Positions 1 to 8,909 of a stretch of 64,000 nucleotides of DNA are shown here, in pieces (within the stretch, counting starts at the first letter, position 1; every line of letters starts with the position of its first letter). The notes under the pieces were generated by a model that was not told the origin of the DNA, did no database searches, and saw only the letters and a program-made list of their open reading frames with translations. Source of the DNA: Pedobacter mucosus (GTDB taxonomy: Bacteria > Bacteroidota > Bacteroidia > Sphingobacteriales > Sphingobacteriaceae). The stretch is taken from assembly GCF_022200785.1 (NCBI RefSeq), contig NZ_CP087585.1:3906001-3970000 (forward strand), given 5' to 3'. Made by a program: the position numbers and the translations under genes.

Positions 1-1668
1 ATCTTCCATCGTACGGAAAAGATCCGCAGGTTCAGGATGTTTAAAAGCCCATCTTCTTGAATATTCTTTAAAAGCATAGTCAAATAATTCTCTTCCCATA
101 ATGGTTTCACGAAGAATATTTAGACCAGTTGCAGGCTTAGAATATGCATTCGGACCGAAACGAGTAATGTTTTCAGAGTTGGTCATGATTGGCTCTAACT
201 CATCTTTTGGCAATTTCATGTAATCAACAATAGTATAAGCCGGACCTTTTTTACTTGGAAATTTATTATCCCAAAGTTCTTCCGTTAAGTACTCCACGAA
301 AGAATTTAATCCTTCATCCATCCAAGTCCATTGGCGCTCATCACTATTCACAATCATTGGGAAAAAGTTATGTCCAACTTCATGTATAATTACACCCAAC
401 ATTCCATTTTTGGTGCTTTCACTATATGTTCCATCGGCATCAGTACGACCATAATTAAAACAAATCATTGGATATTCCATTCCGTTAGCCGCCTCAATAC
501 TTTGTGCTACTGGATATGGATAAGGAATAGTAAAATCAGAATAGGTTTTAATGGTATGGGCTACTGCACGGGTAGAAAATTTGCTATACAAATTATAAGC
601 TTCCTTTCCATAAAAACTCATACACATAACGGTGTTGTTATTGGCTTTGATTTTTTGAGGCATTGCATCCCAAATAAATTTACGGGAAGATGTCCATGCA
701 AAATCACGAACATTAATAGCGTTAAAAACCCAAGTTTTCTTAGCTGTAGATTTTTTACTCTCCGCAGTTTTTGCTTCAGCCAGCGTTTGAATTTCCACTG
801 GAGCGGTCGCAATTTTAGCAGCATTGTATCTGTTTAATTGTGTTGGATTTAAGACAGCGCTATAATTAATGCACTCGCCAGTAGAGCCGATTAAATGATC
901 TGCAGGAACCGTCATTTGCACTTTAAAATCACCAAAAGTTAAAGCAAATTCACCTCTGCCTGTAAACTGATGATTTTGCCACCCTTGAAAATCGCTATAA
1001 ACACATAAACGTGGATACCATTGCGTCATTGTAAATAAATAATTTCCATCAGCTGGGAAAAATTCATAACCACCACGACCACCAACGCTCATTCTATCTG
1101 TAATTTTGTAATTCCAATCGATATTGAAAATCAATTTTTGTCCGGTTTTTAAAGATGTTGGCAAATCAACCCTCATCATGGTTTTGTTTACCGTATACGT
1201 TAATTTTTTTCCTGTTGCATCCGTCAGCTTTGTAATATTGATCCCATAACCATTGTTTGTTTTGTTGCTCAACTGATCAATATTTTGAACGGTGCCCGTC
1301 ATTGGCATTTTAGTACCATCCTGATAATTTGAGCTTTTATCCGTGCTGTGCTCATTTTCATCTAACTGTAACCAGATATAGGTTAATGGATCTGGAGAAT
1401 TATTGGTATAAGTAACGGTTTCGGAACCTGTTAACAGCAAATTTTTCTCATCAAGTTCGCACTTAATATTATAATCTGCACGTTGTTGCCAATATTTAAC
1501 GCCAGGGGCACCACTTGCCGTACGTTGTTCGTTAGGCGTTGGTAAAATAGTACCCAATTGTTCAAATTTATTTCCATGATTACTACCAGGGTTGTTTTGA
1601 ATATTTTGAGCCAAAGCCATACTGCCACAAAACAGCATCAGGCCAGAAAAAGTAAACAGTTTATTCAT
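1..1668 (-). CDS. M1 family zinc metallopeptidase, C-terminus beyond window
   Basis: This is a secreted aminopeptidase-type zinc protease. I read it open from an ATG at 1668 to the left edge (556 codons), so the last part lies outside the window. Residues 1-20 form a signal peptide ending in ALAQ. The zinc site is the HEVGH motif at residues 429-433 (bases 370-384), and the third ligand is Glu452 in MDEGLN, 18 residues further, the exact M1 spacing. The N-terminal part (about 50-330) is the beta-rich domain expected for M1 enzymes. The gene follows the HupE/UreJ-like gene on the same strand with a gap of 12 bases, so the two are probably co-transcribed. The substrate cannot be told from the sequence. 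Confidence 0.93.
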   Translation of the reverse strand, partial: MNKLFTFSGLMLFCGSMALAQNIQNNPGSNHGNKFEQLGTILPTPNEQRTASGAPGVKYWQQRADYNIKCELDEKNLLLTGSETVTYTNNSPDPLTYIWLQLDENEHSTDKSSNYQDGTKMPMTGTVQNIDQLSNKTNNGYGINITKLTDATGKKLTYTVNKTMMRVDLPTSLKTGQKLIFNIDWNYKITDRMSVGGRGGYEFFPADGNYLFTMTQWYPRLCVYSDFQGWQNHQFTGRGEFALTFGDFKVQMTVPADHLIGSTGECINYSAVLNPTQLNRYNAAKIATAPVEIQTLAEAKTAESKKSTAKKTWVFNAINVRDFAWTSSRKFIWDAMPQKIKANNNTVMCMSFYGKEAYNLYSKFSTRAVAHTIKTYSDFTIPYPYPVAQSIEAANGMEYPMICFNYGRTDADGTYSESTKNGMLGVIIHEVGHNFFPMIVNSDERQWTWMDEGLNSFVEYLTEELWDNKFPSKKGPAYTIVDYMKLPKDELEPIMTNSENITRFGPNAYSKPATGLNILRETIMGRELFDYAFKEYSRRWAFKHPEPADLFRTMED

Positions 1669-1680
1669 AATATTTTGTTG

Positions 1681-2265
1681 TTAAAAGGGGATTCTTTCTA
1701 AAGCCATTTTTAAAGCCAGGCTAAATACGGCTGCTGATATAAACAAAACCCAGCTAAGTCTTTTAATGTTTGTATAATTAAATATAAGCCAGGTTATTCC
1801 TAAAACAATAATTACCAAAAAAATTTGTCCGGCTTCCAAGCCTACATTAAAACCAAAAAGGCCCCAACCGATATTTTGATCCTTAGCCAACATGATTCTT
1901 ATCGAATTGGCAAATCCCATTCCATGGATTAAACCAAAACCTAAGGCTAAATAATAATTTATTTTAATAGATTTTAACGAAAAATCCTTCCTGAATAAAT
2001 TACTTAGCGCCGTGATAACAATGGTGCAGGGAATTAAAAATTCAACCCATTTGCTATCAAATCGAATAATATCTAAAACACTTAATAGCAAGGTTAAGGA
2101 ATGCCCAATTGTAAATGCGGTAACCAAAATCAAAACCTGTTTCAAGTTTTTGTAGTTGTAAATGGCGATAAGTGCCAATACAAATAGCTGATGATCCAAT
2201 GCATCAACACTTATAATATGTTCCCAGCCTAATTTGAAGTAGAAAATGAAATCCTGTAACGGCAT
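1681..2265 (-). CDS. HupE/UreJ-like integral membrane protein
   Basis: This 194-residue protein has about six hydrophobic segments. The opening stretch contains GWEH, VDALDH and QLF, followed by FTIGHSLTL (about 51-59) and GLIHGMGFA (about 114-122). These His/Asp-rich membrane motifs mark the HupE/UreJ superfamily, some of whose members are nickel or cobalt permeases. The version here belongs to the shorter Bacteroidota branch, for which transport of a particular metal has not been shown to my knowledge. It sits just upstream of the M1 zinc peptidase gene and divergent from a DUF6702 gene. A metal-supply role for the peptidase is only an inference. Confidence 0.8.
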   Translation of the reverse strand: MPLQDFIFYFKLGWEHIISVDALDHQLFVLALIAIYNYKNLKQVLILVTAFTIGHSLTLLLSVLDIIRFDSKWVEFLIPCTIVITALSNLFRKDFSLKSIKINYYLALGFGLIHGMGFANSIRIMLAKDQNIGWGLFGFNVGLEAGQIFLVIIVLGITWLIFNYTNIKRLSWVLFISAAVFSLALKMALERIPF

Positions 2266-2270
2266 TATAT

Positions 2271-2278
2271 CAAATTGA
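2271..2278 (-). promoter_or_regulatory. possible -7 box for the HupE/UreJ-like gene
   Basis: On the minus strand the bases read TCAATTTG, one mismatch from the Bacteroidota -7 consensus TAnnTTTG. It lies 5 bases before the start codon, which would imply a leaderless or nearly leaderless transcript. No good -33 element was found. Confidence 0.3.
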
Positions 2279-2299
2279 CTTTATTGTATTTCAATTTAT

Positions 2300-2307
2300 T
2301 ACTTTTG
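2300..2307 (+). promoter_or_regulatory. -7 box for the DUF6702 gene
   Basis: TACTTTTG matches the Bacteroidota -7 consensus TAnnTTTG exactly. It is 38 bases upstream of the ATG at 2346. A TTG at 2275-2277 could be the -33 element, with a spacing of 22 bases, slightly long. Confidence 0.5.
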
Positions 2308-2345
2308 GATGCTAAATTAAAGTTTTAATTACAAAATAGTAATAC

Positions 2346-2858
2346 ATGAATCTGTTAAACACCAAATTTGTTACCTTATTGTTATTACTACTATTAAATG
2401 GGTCCTTAAAAACCGATAAACACCCCTTACATGTTAGTACAACTGAAGTAAACTTTAATGAAAAAGATAAAACATTAGAAGTAAGCTGCAAAATTTTTTC
2501 TGATGATTTTGAATCTATTTTAGCAAAATCATACAAGCAAAAAATAGACCTAACCAAGCCAGCTATGAAAGTTGCAATGGATGCATTGGTAAAAAAATAC
2601 ATCCTAACTCATTTGCAGCTTAAGGCCAATGGCAAAATTACAGCGATGAATTATATAGGTTTTGAAATTGACCATGAAGCCACAAACGTATATTTTGAAG
2701 TGGAAAAAATTTCTAATTTAAAAGCCGTTGAAGTTGATAATACAATATTGTATGATATGTTTGATGATCAAATGAGCATTGTACATCTTGTAAAGGGAGC
2801 CGTTCGCAAAAGCACCAGAATCTTATATCCTGATAAAAAATTTATTTTAAACTTTTAA
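2346..2858 (+). CDS. DUF6702 family exported protein
   Basis: This 170-residue protein has a hydrophobic N-terminus (residues 7-18, mostly Leu) that looks like a signal peptide or anchor. The rest is a mixed alpha/beta domain with the features HPLHVSTTEVNFNEK near residue 26, a central FSDDFES, and a C-terminal region ending in KKFILNF. This pattern matches the DUF6702 family of Bacteroidota, whose function is unknown. In my experience these genes often neighbour an M1 peptidase and a HupE/UreJ-like gene, as here, so the three may form one functional unit. No catalytic residues are evident. Confidence 0.75.
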   Translation: MNLLNTKFVTLLLLLLLNGSLKTDKHPLHVSTTEVNFNEKDKTLEVSCKIFSDDFESILAKSYKQKIDLTKPAMKVAMDALVKKYILTHLQLKANGKITAMNYIGFEIDHEATNVYFEVEKISNLKAVEVDNTILYDMFDDQMSIVHLVKGAVRKSTRILYPDKKFILNF

Positions 2859-2961
2859 CAATAGAATTTGTAATAGACTTTGATTTTTAAACACTTTTAT
2901 CGCTCTCGATAAAATTAACAACGGATGGTTATTACAGGTAAATACTAATCAGAAGTTGTGA

Positions 2962-4245
2962 ATGCCTAAAAGTTTACAAACTATGCATTTGATCGTGTTT
3001 TCTACAATTTTAACACCTAGAATAAAGTATATATTCAGCTTTATTTTCAAGGATATTTTAAAAGCTGAAGTTGAATTTACAGGCAATAAAAATTATTTTC
3101 TGGAGAATGAAAACTTCAAAATAAGTTATGGTGAAGAACCTTTAGCTAATGAATTATTTTTTAAACAAACGCATCTTTTATTTTCGAATAAACTAGATGA
3201 ATTTAAAATAAAAACTATTTCTTTTGGAGAGTATCAGGCTCCATTTCCTGTTAAAAATTCTGCTTTGCCCTTTGATGTTTTCGCGGCATCATTCTTTATT
3301 TTAAGTAGGTATGAAGAATATTGGTTTCAAAATACATCAACTGAAGATTTTAAAGCAAGCAAAAGCCACCAGCACAAATGGAAAATTTTAGATAAACCTA
3401 TAATTGATGAATGGGCTTTGATTATCAAAAATATGATCAAAAAGAATGAGCCTAATTTTAAGTTTCAGGAGAAGAAATTTACGCAACAGCCAACGCTAAA
3501 TTTAAACTTTACACCAATTGCACCAAAGGGTTTTGTAAAGAAAACGAAGTATATTTTCAGTTCCGTTTTCAGCAAAAATAATGGTTTTATAAATGCTCAA
3601 TACGATAAAATCACAGGTGTGGGCATCAATAACGAACGCGTTTTAGCTGAGGTTCAAATAAATATGAGCAAGCATAATTTAAATCCAATATACTTTTTAG
3701 GTTTCCCAAACTCATCAATAGATTATATTATAAACGATGTTATTTCAAACCTGTTAGCAAATAATTCCGTTGGTTTGTTAAGGCCTTGCGCACAAGAGAA
3801 ACAAAAAGTTAGTGATATCAAAACTGATCTATCAAAACTTAAAAAAATACTTCCCGATCAAATAAATTTAAGCAGTCAACAGTTAGAGATTCTCAAATTT
3901 CCAATATGTTACCTTAACCTTTTAAGTGCCGGCATTACGTCAGATTACTCGATGGGCTACGCTGATACACCTAGTTTTAGGGCGGGAACTTGTACGCCTT
4001 TTAATTGGTATGATTTGCAACTGGAAAAAGTTACACCTTTAAATGTGAAGTCTTATTGCATTACCGATTCAGTTTTACAATACATGAATTTCGACGACGC
4101 AAAGCAAACTATTTTGTTTTGTAGTGACGCTGTAAATGTAGTTAATGGCTCTTTTTATAGCAGCTGGACATTAAGAAGCCTATCAGATAACTTAAAATAC
4201 AAGAAGCTGAAAACCTTGTTTAGCTTAATTTTTAACCAAAATTAG
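2962..4245 (+). CDS. DUF7033/polysaccharide-deacetylase-like protein, probably catalytically dead
   Basis: This 427-residue protein has no signal peptide. The N-terminal third contains FPVKNSALPFDVFAASFFIL followed by SRYEEYW, typical of the DUF7033 domain that precedes a deacetylase domain in Bacteroidota. The C-terminal part keeps the family signature DYSMGYAD, FRAGTCTPF and WYDL (about residues 335-360). The parts that should carry the active site are altered: the usual T-x-D-x-D segment reads LNLNFTPI (about residue 176), the His-Pro-Ser segment reads GLLRPCAQ, and the R-x-H segment reads SSQQLEIL. I therefore expect a non-enzymatic homologue. Two in-frame ATGs (2962 and 3004) are possible starts. 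Its end overlaps the convergent DUF2961 gene by 21 bases. Confidence 0.72.
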   Translation: MPKSLQTMHLIVFSTILTPRIKYIFSFIFKDILKAEVEFTGNKNYFLENENFKISYGEEPLANELFFKQTHLLFSNKLDEFKIKTISFGEYQAPFPVKNSALPFDVFAASFFILSRYEEYWFQNTSTEDFKASKSHQHKWKILDKPIIDEWALIIKNMIKKNEPNFKFQEKKFTQQPTLNLNFTPIAPKGFVKKTKYIFSSVFSKNNGFINAQYDKITGVGINNERVLAEVQINMSKHNLNPIYFLGFPNSSIDYIINDVISNLLANNSVGLLRPCAQEKQKVSDIKTDLSKLKKILPDQINLSSQQLEILKFPICYLNLLSAGITSDYSMGYADTPSFRAGTCTPFNWYDLQLEKVTPLNVKSYCITDSVLQYMNFDDAKQTILFCSDAVNVVNGSFYSSWTLRSLSDNLKYKKLKTLFSLIFNQN

Positions 4246-6150
4246 CCTGTTCATATTTATCCTGTTTTTAGTTGGATCGTTTTTAAAATTAAGGGTAATT
4301 GTTTTCATAAATTCACTGATATTTAAATCGCAAATGAACATTTTCTTTTTAGATTCTTTATTTACGCTATAAAAAGAAATTGGCTCACTCACTTTGGTTT
4401 GCCTTTGCCAAAAAGTGATTTCGGCGCCATCAGCAGCCGTTTCTACATCCGCAAACAATTTATATTTTCCATCAGGAATTTCTTGTAAATCAATTCTAAT
4501 TTGAGCACCATTTTTAGCAACAAAGTTATTTCCATCAACCGTCGCTTGTCCGTTAAAACTCAAACTCATCAACTGAGGATAAAGCATTAATGTATCTGGT
4601 AAATAGACTTTAGTATTTTCATTCGTTGGCTTTTTTGAGACAGAAATTAAATGATCAGCATAATAAAAAGCCACCGAAGTATAATTTGCAGGCTTATTGT
4701 TTTGTTCTGGCCCATGTTCTATTGTATGTAAAATACTTTTTTCGAAAGGCATTTTATCATTTAAAAATAGTCTGTAACCGCCTGTACGACTAAAAGGTAA
4801 AGAATAATCTAAAGAACCGTGAAGCGGCAAACTCATTTTTCGATCCCACCTATCAAGCAATGCATACCAACCGCCGTTAAAATAATCTTCGGATCCTGTA
4901 CCATGCATCGTCATTTTACCATCAATTGCAGTATAATCGTCTCCTTCAAAAAATAAAGTCATGCCCGGATTTAACCCTTGCGCCTGCAAAATCGTAGCTA
5001 CATAATGACCCTTTCCATTTCCCTGTAGAAAAGTATGAGGTTTTTGTGCCGCTACATTTTTATCACTATTCCAAAAACTATAAAATTTACCCTCAGTTAA
5101 TGGATTACGTAGATTTGTACTGTAATAAAATTTTGCTTTAATGTTAAGCGGTTCAGCTGTTGGTTTATTGTTTCTATAAATGAGTTCTACTTTCGCCGAT
5201 TTATCAAATGGCATAGGGAAATAGCAATAATTTATATTATTTGCTGTTCCGTTAAGCAGGCTTTGCATGGAAATTTTACCAAAAGCATAGCCAAAAAAAT
5301 CTGCCAATGGAAGGTAAATGGCTGGCTCTTTTTCATTATCCCAAGTTATTTTAAGATCAATTTGCTTGTTCAAACCTTCAAATTGCTTGGCATTTTCAAA
5401 CTCAAAACCCAATAAACGTCCTGATTTATTTATCGCGGCTAATGTAATGATTTCTCCTGCTGAGATTGTTTTGTCAATAGCATAAATCTCAGTTTTTTGT
5501 TGAGATAAAATCTTGCTTTTAATATTAATCCAGGTTTTAGTAAGATTATTAAGCGCTAGTTTTTCTTCTGAATTTAAACTCGAAGTAAATGTTTTTACCT
5601 GCTCATCACTTTTCAGTTTATGATACTGAATTTGATAAAACTCCAATTTCTTCCCTCTAAAAACAACTTTACAACCGTTTTTATATGGGAATGGGAAATA
5701 ACAAAAATAACCCCCAACCTGATTTCCACATAAAGGAAGACTAAAAGGATACACTTTTCCAGAAAATAGATCAGAAAACTTTACGGAGTAAGATGGCTTT
5801 TTATCTCCGTCAAAATAAAAATCGAGAATATCGTCAGTTGGTGTTGGTGTCCAAATTCTATTAATAACCCCTGCTCCCTCGGCTTCAAAAATGACTAAGC
5901 TACTATCTGGATTTTTGCGAATAAATGAATATTTCCCACTAAAACCATCATCGTTATTCCCTGTTGTATCATAAGAAGATAACTGCTTTACTACACCACT
6001 TACGTATTTGGGCAAATTTGATGGATTTACCATTTTATCCAGTTCAGATTTAATGCTTACGAAATTTTGCTGTGCGAATGTTAAATTAGGTATAAATGGA
6101 ATTAAACTAATAGCGGCAAATATAGTTGCAACAGTTTTGGCAAAGCTCAT
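4225..6150 (-). CDS. DUF2961 (GH172-type) secreted protein
   Basis: This 641-residue protein starts with a signal peptide (about residues 1-26, ending TFAQQ). The DUF2961 signature covers about residues 60-440: INRIWTPTPTDD, FYFDGD, the Gly/Phe-rich VGGYFCYFPFPYKNG and the later MHGTGSEDYFNGGWYAL. Founding GH172 members act on fructo- or arabinofuranosides, but the exact substrate of this one is unknown. The C-terminal 120 residues form a beta-rich accessory domain. It is a single gene, convergent with the deacetylase-like gene, and could work on plant or bacterial glycans in the periplasm or outside the cell. Confidence 0.85.
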   Translation of the reverse strand: MSFAKTVATIFAAISLIPFIPNLTFAQQNFVSIKSELDKMVNPSNLPKYVSGVVKQLSSYDTTGNNDDGFSGKYSFIRKNPDSSLVIFEAEGAGVINRIWTPTPTDDILDFYFDGDKKPSYSVKFSDLFSGKVYPFSLPLCGNQVGGYFCYFPFPYKNGCKVVFRGKKLEFYQIQYHKLKSDEQVKTFTSSLNSEEKLALNNLTKTWINIKSKILSQQKTEIYAIDKTISAGEIITLAAINKSGRLLGFEFENAKQFEGLNKQIDLKITWDNEKEPAIYLPLADFFGYAFGKISMQSLLNGTANNINYCYFPMPFDKSAKVELIYRNNKPTAEPLNIKAKFYYSTNLRNPLTEGKFYSFWNSDKNVAAQKPHTFLQGNGKGHYVATILQAQGLNPGMTLFFEGDDYTAIDGKMTMHGTGSEDYFNGGWYALLDRWDRKMSLPLHGSLDYSLPFSRTGGYRLFLNDKMPFEKSILHTIEHGPEQNNKPANYTSVAFYYADHLISVSKKPTNENTKVYLPDTLMLYPQLMSLSFNGQATVDGNNFVAKNGAQIRIDLQEIPDGKYKLFADVETAADGAEITFWQRQTKVSEPISFYSVNKESKKKMFICDLNISEFMKTITLNFKNDPTKNRINMNRLILVKN

Positions 6151-6348
6151 AGGTGAAAATTATTTAAAATTTGGTTAGCTTGAAGCTTACTAATTCGATT
6201 TAGTAAACCACAAACGAAATTAAAAATTTAATGGCGACAAACAAAATGTGATTAGCTAATTTAATTTCACTGAAAACGTTACCTCACAAAATCAACCAAA
6301 AAATGTTAAATTTAAGCACTAACAATATTTATTAAACAGCAAAAACTT

Positions 6349-6993
6349 ATGATTTTTGATTTAAGCAAAACGAAATCGATAGCAAATACTTTCATTGCAG
6401 AAATGCGGGATGAAAATATTCAAAAAGATAGCATGCGTTTTAGGAAAAACTTAGAGCGCCTAGGTGAGTTTTTTGCTTATGAAATTAGTAAAACCTTAGC
6501 CTATACATCAAAGGAAATTACCACGCCTTTAGGTTTATCGCAATGCGATGTACTTGAACAGCAACCTATATTGGCAACTATTTTAAGGGCTGGTTTACCG
6601 CTTCAGCAGGGTTTATTAAATATCTTTGATCAAGCTGACTGCTGCTTTATTTCTGCCTATAGAAAGGTAAAAAAGAACGGCAATTTTATTATTCAAATGG
6701 ACTATATTTCTACGCCAGATTTGGACGGGAAAATCTTAATTATGGCCGATCCGATGCTGGCAACTGGCCAAAGTATGGTAATATGCTGTAAGGAATTAAT
6801 TAACCAATATAACATAGCAGAACTTCATATTGTAGCTGCAATTGCGAGCACTGAAGGTGTGGTGCATGTGAGGGCAAACCTGCCTAAAGCTAAATTATGG
6901 TTAGGTGCAATAGATGATGAAATGACCAGCAAAGCTTACATTGTACCTGGTTTGGGTGATGCCGGAGATTTGGCTTATGGAAAGAAGGTTTAA
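6349..6993 (+). CDS. upp: uracil phosphoribosyltransferase
   Basis: The enzyme makes UMP from uracil and PRPP (pyrimidine salvage, cytosol). At 214 residues it has the normal family length. The PRPP-binding loop DPMLATGQSMV lies at residues 134-144, and the C-terminal uracil-binding signature GLGDAGDLAYG is intact. The start codon ATG at 6349 gives the usual short N-terminus. The next gene begins 112 bases downstream and also deals with pyrimidine nucleotides (YjjG family), which may be a functional pairing. Confidence 0.95.
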   Translation: MIFDLSKTKSIANTFIAEMRDENIQKDSMRFRKNLERLGEFFAYEISKTLAYTSKEITTPLGLSQCDVLEQQPILATILRAGLPLQQGLLNIFDQADCCFISAYRKVKKNGNFIIQMDYISTPDLDGKILIMADPMLATGQSMVICCKELINQYNIAELHIVAAIASTEGVVHVRANLPKAKLWLGAIDDEMTSKAYIVPGLGDAGDLAYGKKV

Positions 6994-7105
6994 ACATTGG
7001 TATGCTCTTTAACAAAAACTGACCACAAAGAAAGGCACAGAAAAAACAGAGATGAAACAGTTTGTTGATGTTCTCTCTGATAAAAACAGACTACCTTTAC
7101 AAATA

Positions 7106-7795
7106 ATGAAAAAACATATATTTTTTGATCTTGACCACACCATTTGGGATTTTGATCGAAACGCTGAGGAAACCCTAAACGAGCTTTATCATACTTACAG
7201 CTTAAATGAATTAGGCCTTAAATCCTGTGCAGATTTTATTACTACATACACGGAAAACAATCATCAACTTTGGGCTGATTATCACTTAGGAAAAATTACT
7301 AAAGATTTTTTAAGGGCAGAGCGGTTTAGCAAAACTTTTCTTCAACTGGGTATTCATCCAGATGCTGTTCCTCACCAATTTGAAGATGATTATGTACGTC
7401 TTTCTCCTACCAAAACGAATTTATTTGAAGGTGCTGAGCAAGTGTTAAGTTATCTCCAAAAAAAATATAGTTTACATATTATTTCCAATGGATTTAAAGA
7501 AACTACGTTAACAAAAATGGATTTGTCTGGCCTTAATCCATATTTTAAAAATATAATTATATCAGAAGATGTTGGCGCAAACAAGCCAAATCCAGCTATT
7601 TTCGAATTTGCTTTGCATATCGCTAATGCATCAAAAGCCGAAAGTATTATGATTGGCGATAGCTTAGAAGCAGATATTTATGGCGCTTTAGATTTCGGAA
7701 TGGACGCCATTTTCTTTAATCCTACAAAAAAAGATAAACCAGAAAATGTAGCACAACAAATTATACACCTTGAAGAATTATTGCAGATTTTTTAA
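7106..7795 (+). CDS. YjjG family HAD pyrimidine nucleotidase
   Basis: This is a cytosolic HAD-superfamily phosphatase of 229 residues. HAD motif I is FFDLDHTIWDF (catalytic Asp8 and Asp10), motif II is the Ser in IISNGF, the motif III Lys lies in ANKPNP, and motif IV is GDSLEADIYGA. The WDF directly after motif I and the overall layout fit YjjG, which dephosphorylates non-canonical pyrimidine nucleotides. I start at ATG 7106, because the frame is open to 7052 but the extra 18 codons would not fit the family N-terminus. A near-consensus -7 box (TACCTTTA, 7092-7099) lies inside that extension and supports the later start. Confidence 0.88.
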   Translation: MKKHIFFDLDHTIWDFDRNAEETLNELYHTYSLNELGLKSCADFITTYTENNHQLWADYHLGKITKDFLRAERFSKTFLQLGIHPDAVPHQFEDDYVRLSPTKTNLFEGAEQVLSYLQKKYSLHIISNGFKETTLTKMDLSGLNPYFKNIIISEDVGANKPNPAIFEFALHIANASKAESIMIGDSLEADIYGALDFGMDAIFFNPTKKDKPENVAQQIIHLEELLQIF

Positions 7796-7813
7796 ATCAT
7801 AATTAAATTAAGA

Positions 7814-8332
7814 ATGAACATAGCTAAAATTAAAGCGTCATTAGATAAGATTACTGAAACCTATAAAACAAGGTTATTTTCTTATAATGATGAAATTTTT
7901 AATATAACTCCGCCCATCAATGGATGGAGTTATAGCGAAGTTTATTCCCATATTTTCGATGCAAGTTTACTTTCTTTAATGGCGTTAGAAAATAGTTTAC
8001 ACGGTAAGGGCGAAGATAAACCAACTCATTTTGCAGTTAAATTAATTCTGTTTTTTGGCTCCCTTCCGCCAGCAAAAAAATATAAAGTGCCAAAGCGATT
8101 AGTGGATAGGGTTAAAAAAATTTCCAAATCAGAAGCAATGGATTTTATATTAGAATTTGAACAGGCATTAGCAACAGCATATCCAGATGTTGCCAACGCA
8201 AATAAAAGATCTAAAACTAAACATCCGCGTTTGGGCTATTTGAATGCAGAACAGTGGCTTAGATTTATTGAAATACATTTGAAACATCATCTAAAACAAT
8301 TGGTTAGGATAGAAAATAGCTTCAAAGCATAA
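7814..8332 (+). CDS. DinB-like superfamily protein
   Basis: This 172-residue all-alpha protein of the DinB/YfiT four-helix type probably binds a divalent metal and acts as a thiol-dependent enzyme or damage-related protein. A His in YSHIFDAS (about residue 46) and the cluster HLKHHLKQL near the C-terminus (about 157-165) are at the positions of the three metal-ligand histidines in the family. It starts 18 bases after the YjjG-like gene and is likely in the same transcript. The substrate is unknown. Confidence 0.75.
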   Translation: MNIAKIKASLDKITETYKTRLFSYNDEIFNITPPINGWSYSEVYSHIFDASLLSLMALENSLHGKGEDKPTHFAVKLILFFGSLPPAKKYKVPKRLVDRVKKISKSEAMDFILEFEQALATAYPDVANANKRSKTKHPRLGYLNAEQWLRFIEIHLKHHLKQLVRIENSFKA

Positions 8333-8372
8333 TTTATTTTGCCATATTTGGAGAAATCATAAATCTGTAAGC

Positions 8373-8879
8373 ATGAAAAAATTATCATTTTTATTGGCAG
8401 TAGCTATGTTTTATGCTTGCACCAATGCCAAACAAGAACCGGCTCAGATTGTAACAGCAACACCAACAGGGTTGGCAGGCTTGCAAAAGCAAACTGCAAT
8501 AGCTACAGTACCACAACCTTCAAAAAGCAATTTAATATTTAATCCGCCACATGGCGAAGCTGGTCATACTTGTGCATTAGCGGTAGGTGCGCCGCTTAAT
8601 AACACCGCCGTAGCACCTCAACCACAACAAACTGCCGCTCCTCAACCAACTCCCGTTTCACCAGTTATAACGAATATTACCGGTAAAAATTTAAATCCAA
8701 AACATGGTGAGCCAAAACACAGATGTGATATTGCTGTTGGCGCCCCATTAAATTCGAAACCAGTTCAGGTTGTAAAAAGTGAACCTATAAAAGTTATTAA
8801 TGCTGATGCAAAGCTTAACCCAAAACATGGCGAACCAAATCATCGTTGCGATATTGCGGTTGGTGCTCCACTAACTTAA
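8373..8879 (+). CDS. lipoprotein with three HGExxHxC repeats
   Basis: This 168-residue predicted lipoprotein has its lipobox Cys at residue 16 (FYAC). After a Pro/Gln/Thr-rich stretch it carries three copies of a 20-residue repeat with the core H-G-E-x-x-H-x-C-x-x-A-V-G-A-P-L, at about residues 57-76, 108-127 and 149-167. The copies are separated by low-complexity Pro/Ala/Gln linkers. The conserved two His and one Cys per copy suggest metal or heme binding, but this is an inference. Similar repeats occur in other Bacteroidota hypothetical proteins, to my recollection. A -7-like box CATATTTG lies at 8343-8350. Confidence 0.8.
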   Translation: MKKLSFLLAVAMFYACTNAKQEPAQIVTATPTGLAGLQKQTAIATVPQPSKSNLIFNPPHGEAGHTCALAVGAPLNNTAVAPQPQQTAAPQPTPVSPVITNITGKNLNPKHGEPKHRCDIAVGAPLNSKPVQVVKSEPIKVINADAKLNPKHGEPNHRCDIAVGAPLT

Positions 8880-8896
8880 ATAAATCAATTTTTTTA

Positions 8897-8904
8897 CATC
8901 TTTG
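8897..8904 (+). promoter_or_regulatory. -7 box upstream of the flippase gene
   Basis: CATCTTTG is one mismatch from TAnnTTTG. It lies only 5 bases before the ATG at 8910, so transcription would start at or next to the start codon (leaderless). Confidence 0.4.
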
Positions 8905-8909
8905 CGTTA

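Noticed and set aside
331-837. Open frame on the plus strand (168 codons)
   Set aside because: It is antisense to the M1 peptidase, has no recognisable domain, and the peptidase frame with its HEVGH motif is clearly coding.
2312-2602. Minus-strand open frame opposite the DUF6702 gene
   Set aside because: It overlaps a well-supported gene and encodes no domain I recognise.
7052-7105. Longer start for the YjjG-like gene
   Set aside because: The extra 18 residues do not fit the family N-terminus, and a near-consensus -7 box lies within the extension.
8566-8870. Possible CRISPR-like or tandem DNA repeat
   Set aside because: The similarity is at protein level (three HGExxHxC copies) with irregular spacing and diverged DNA, so no CRISPR array.
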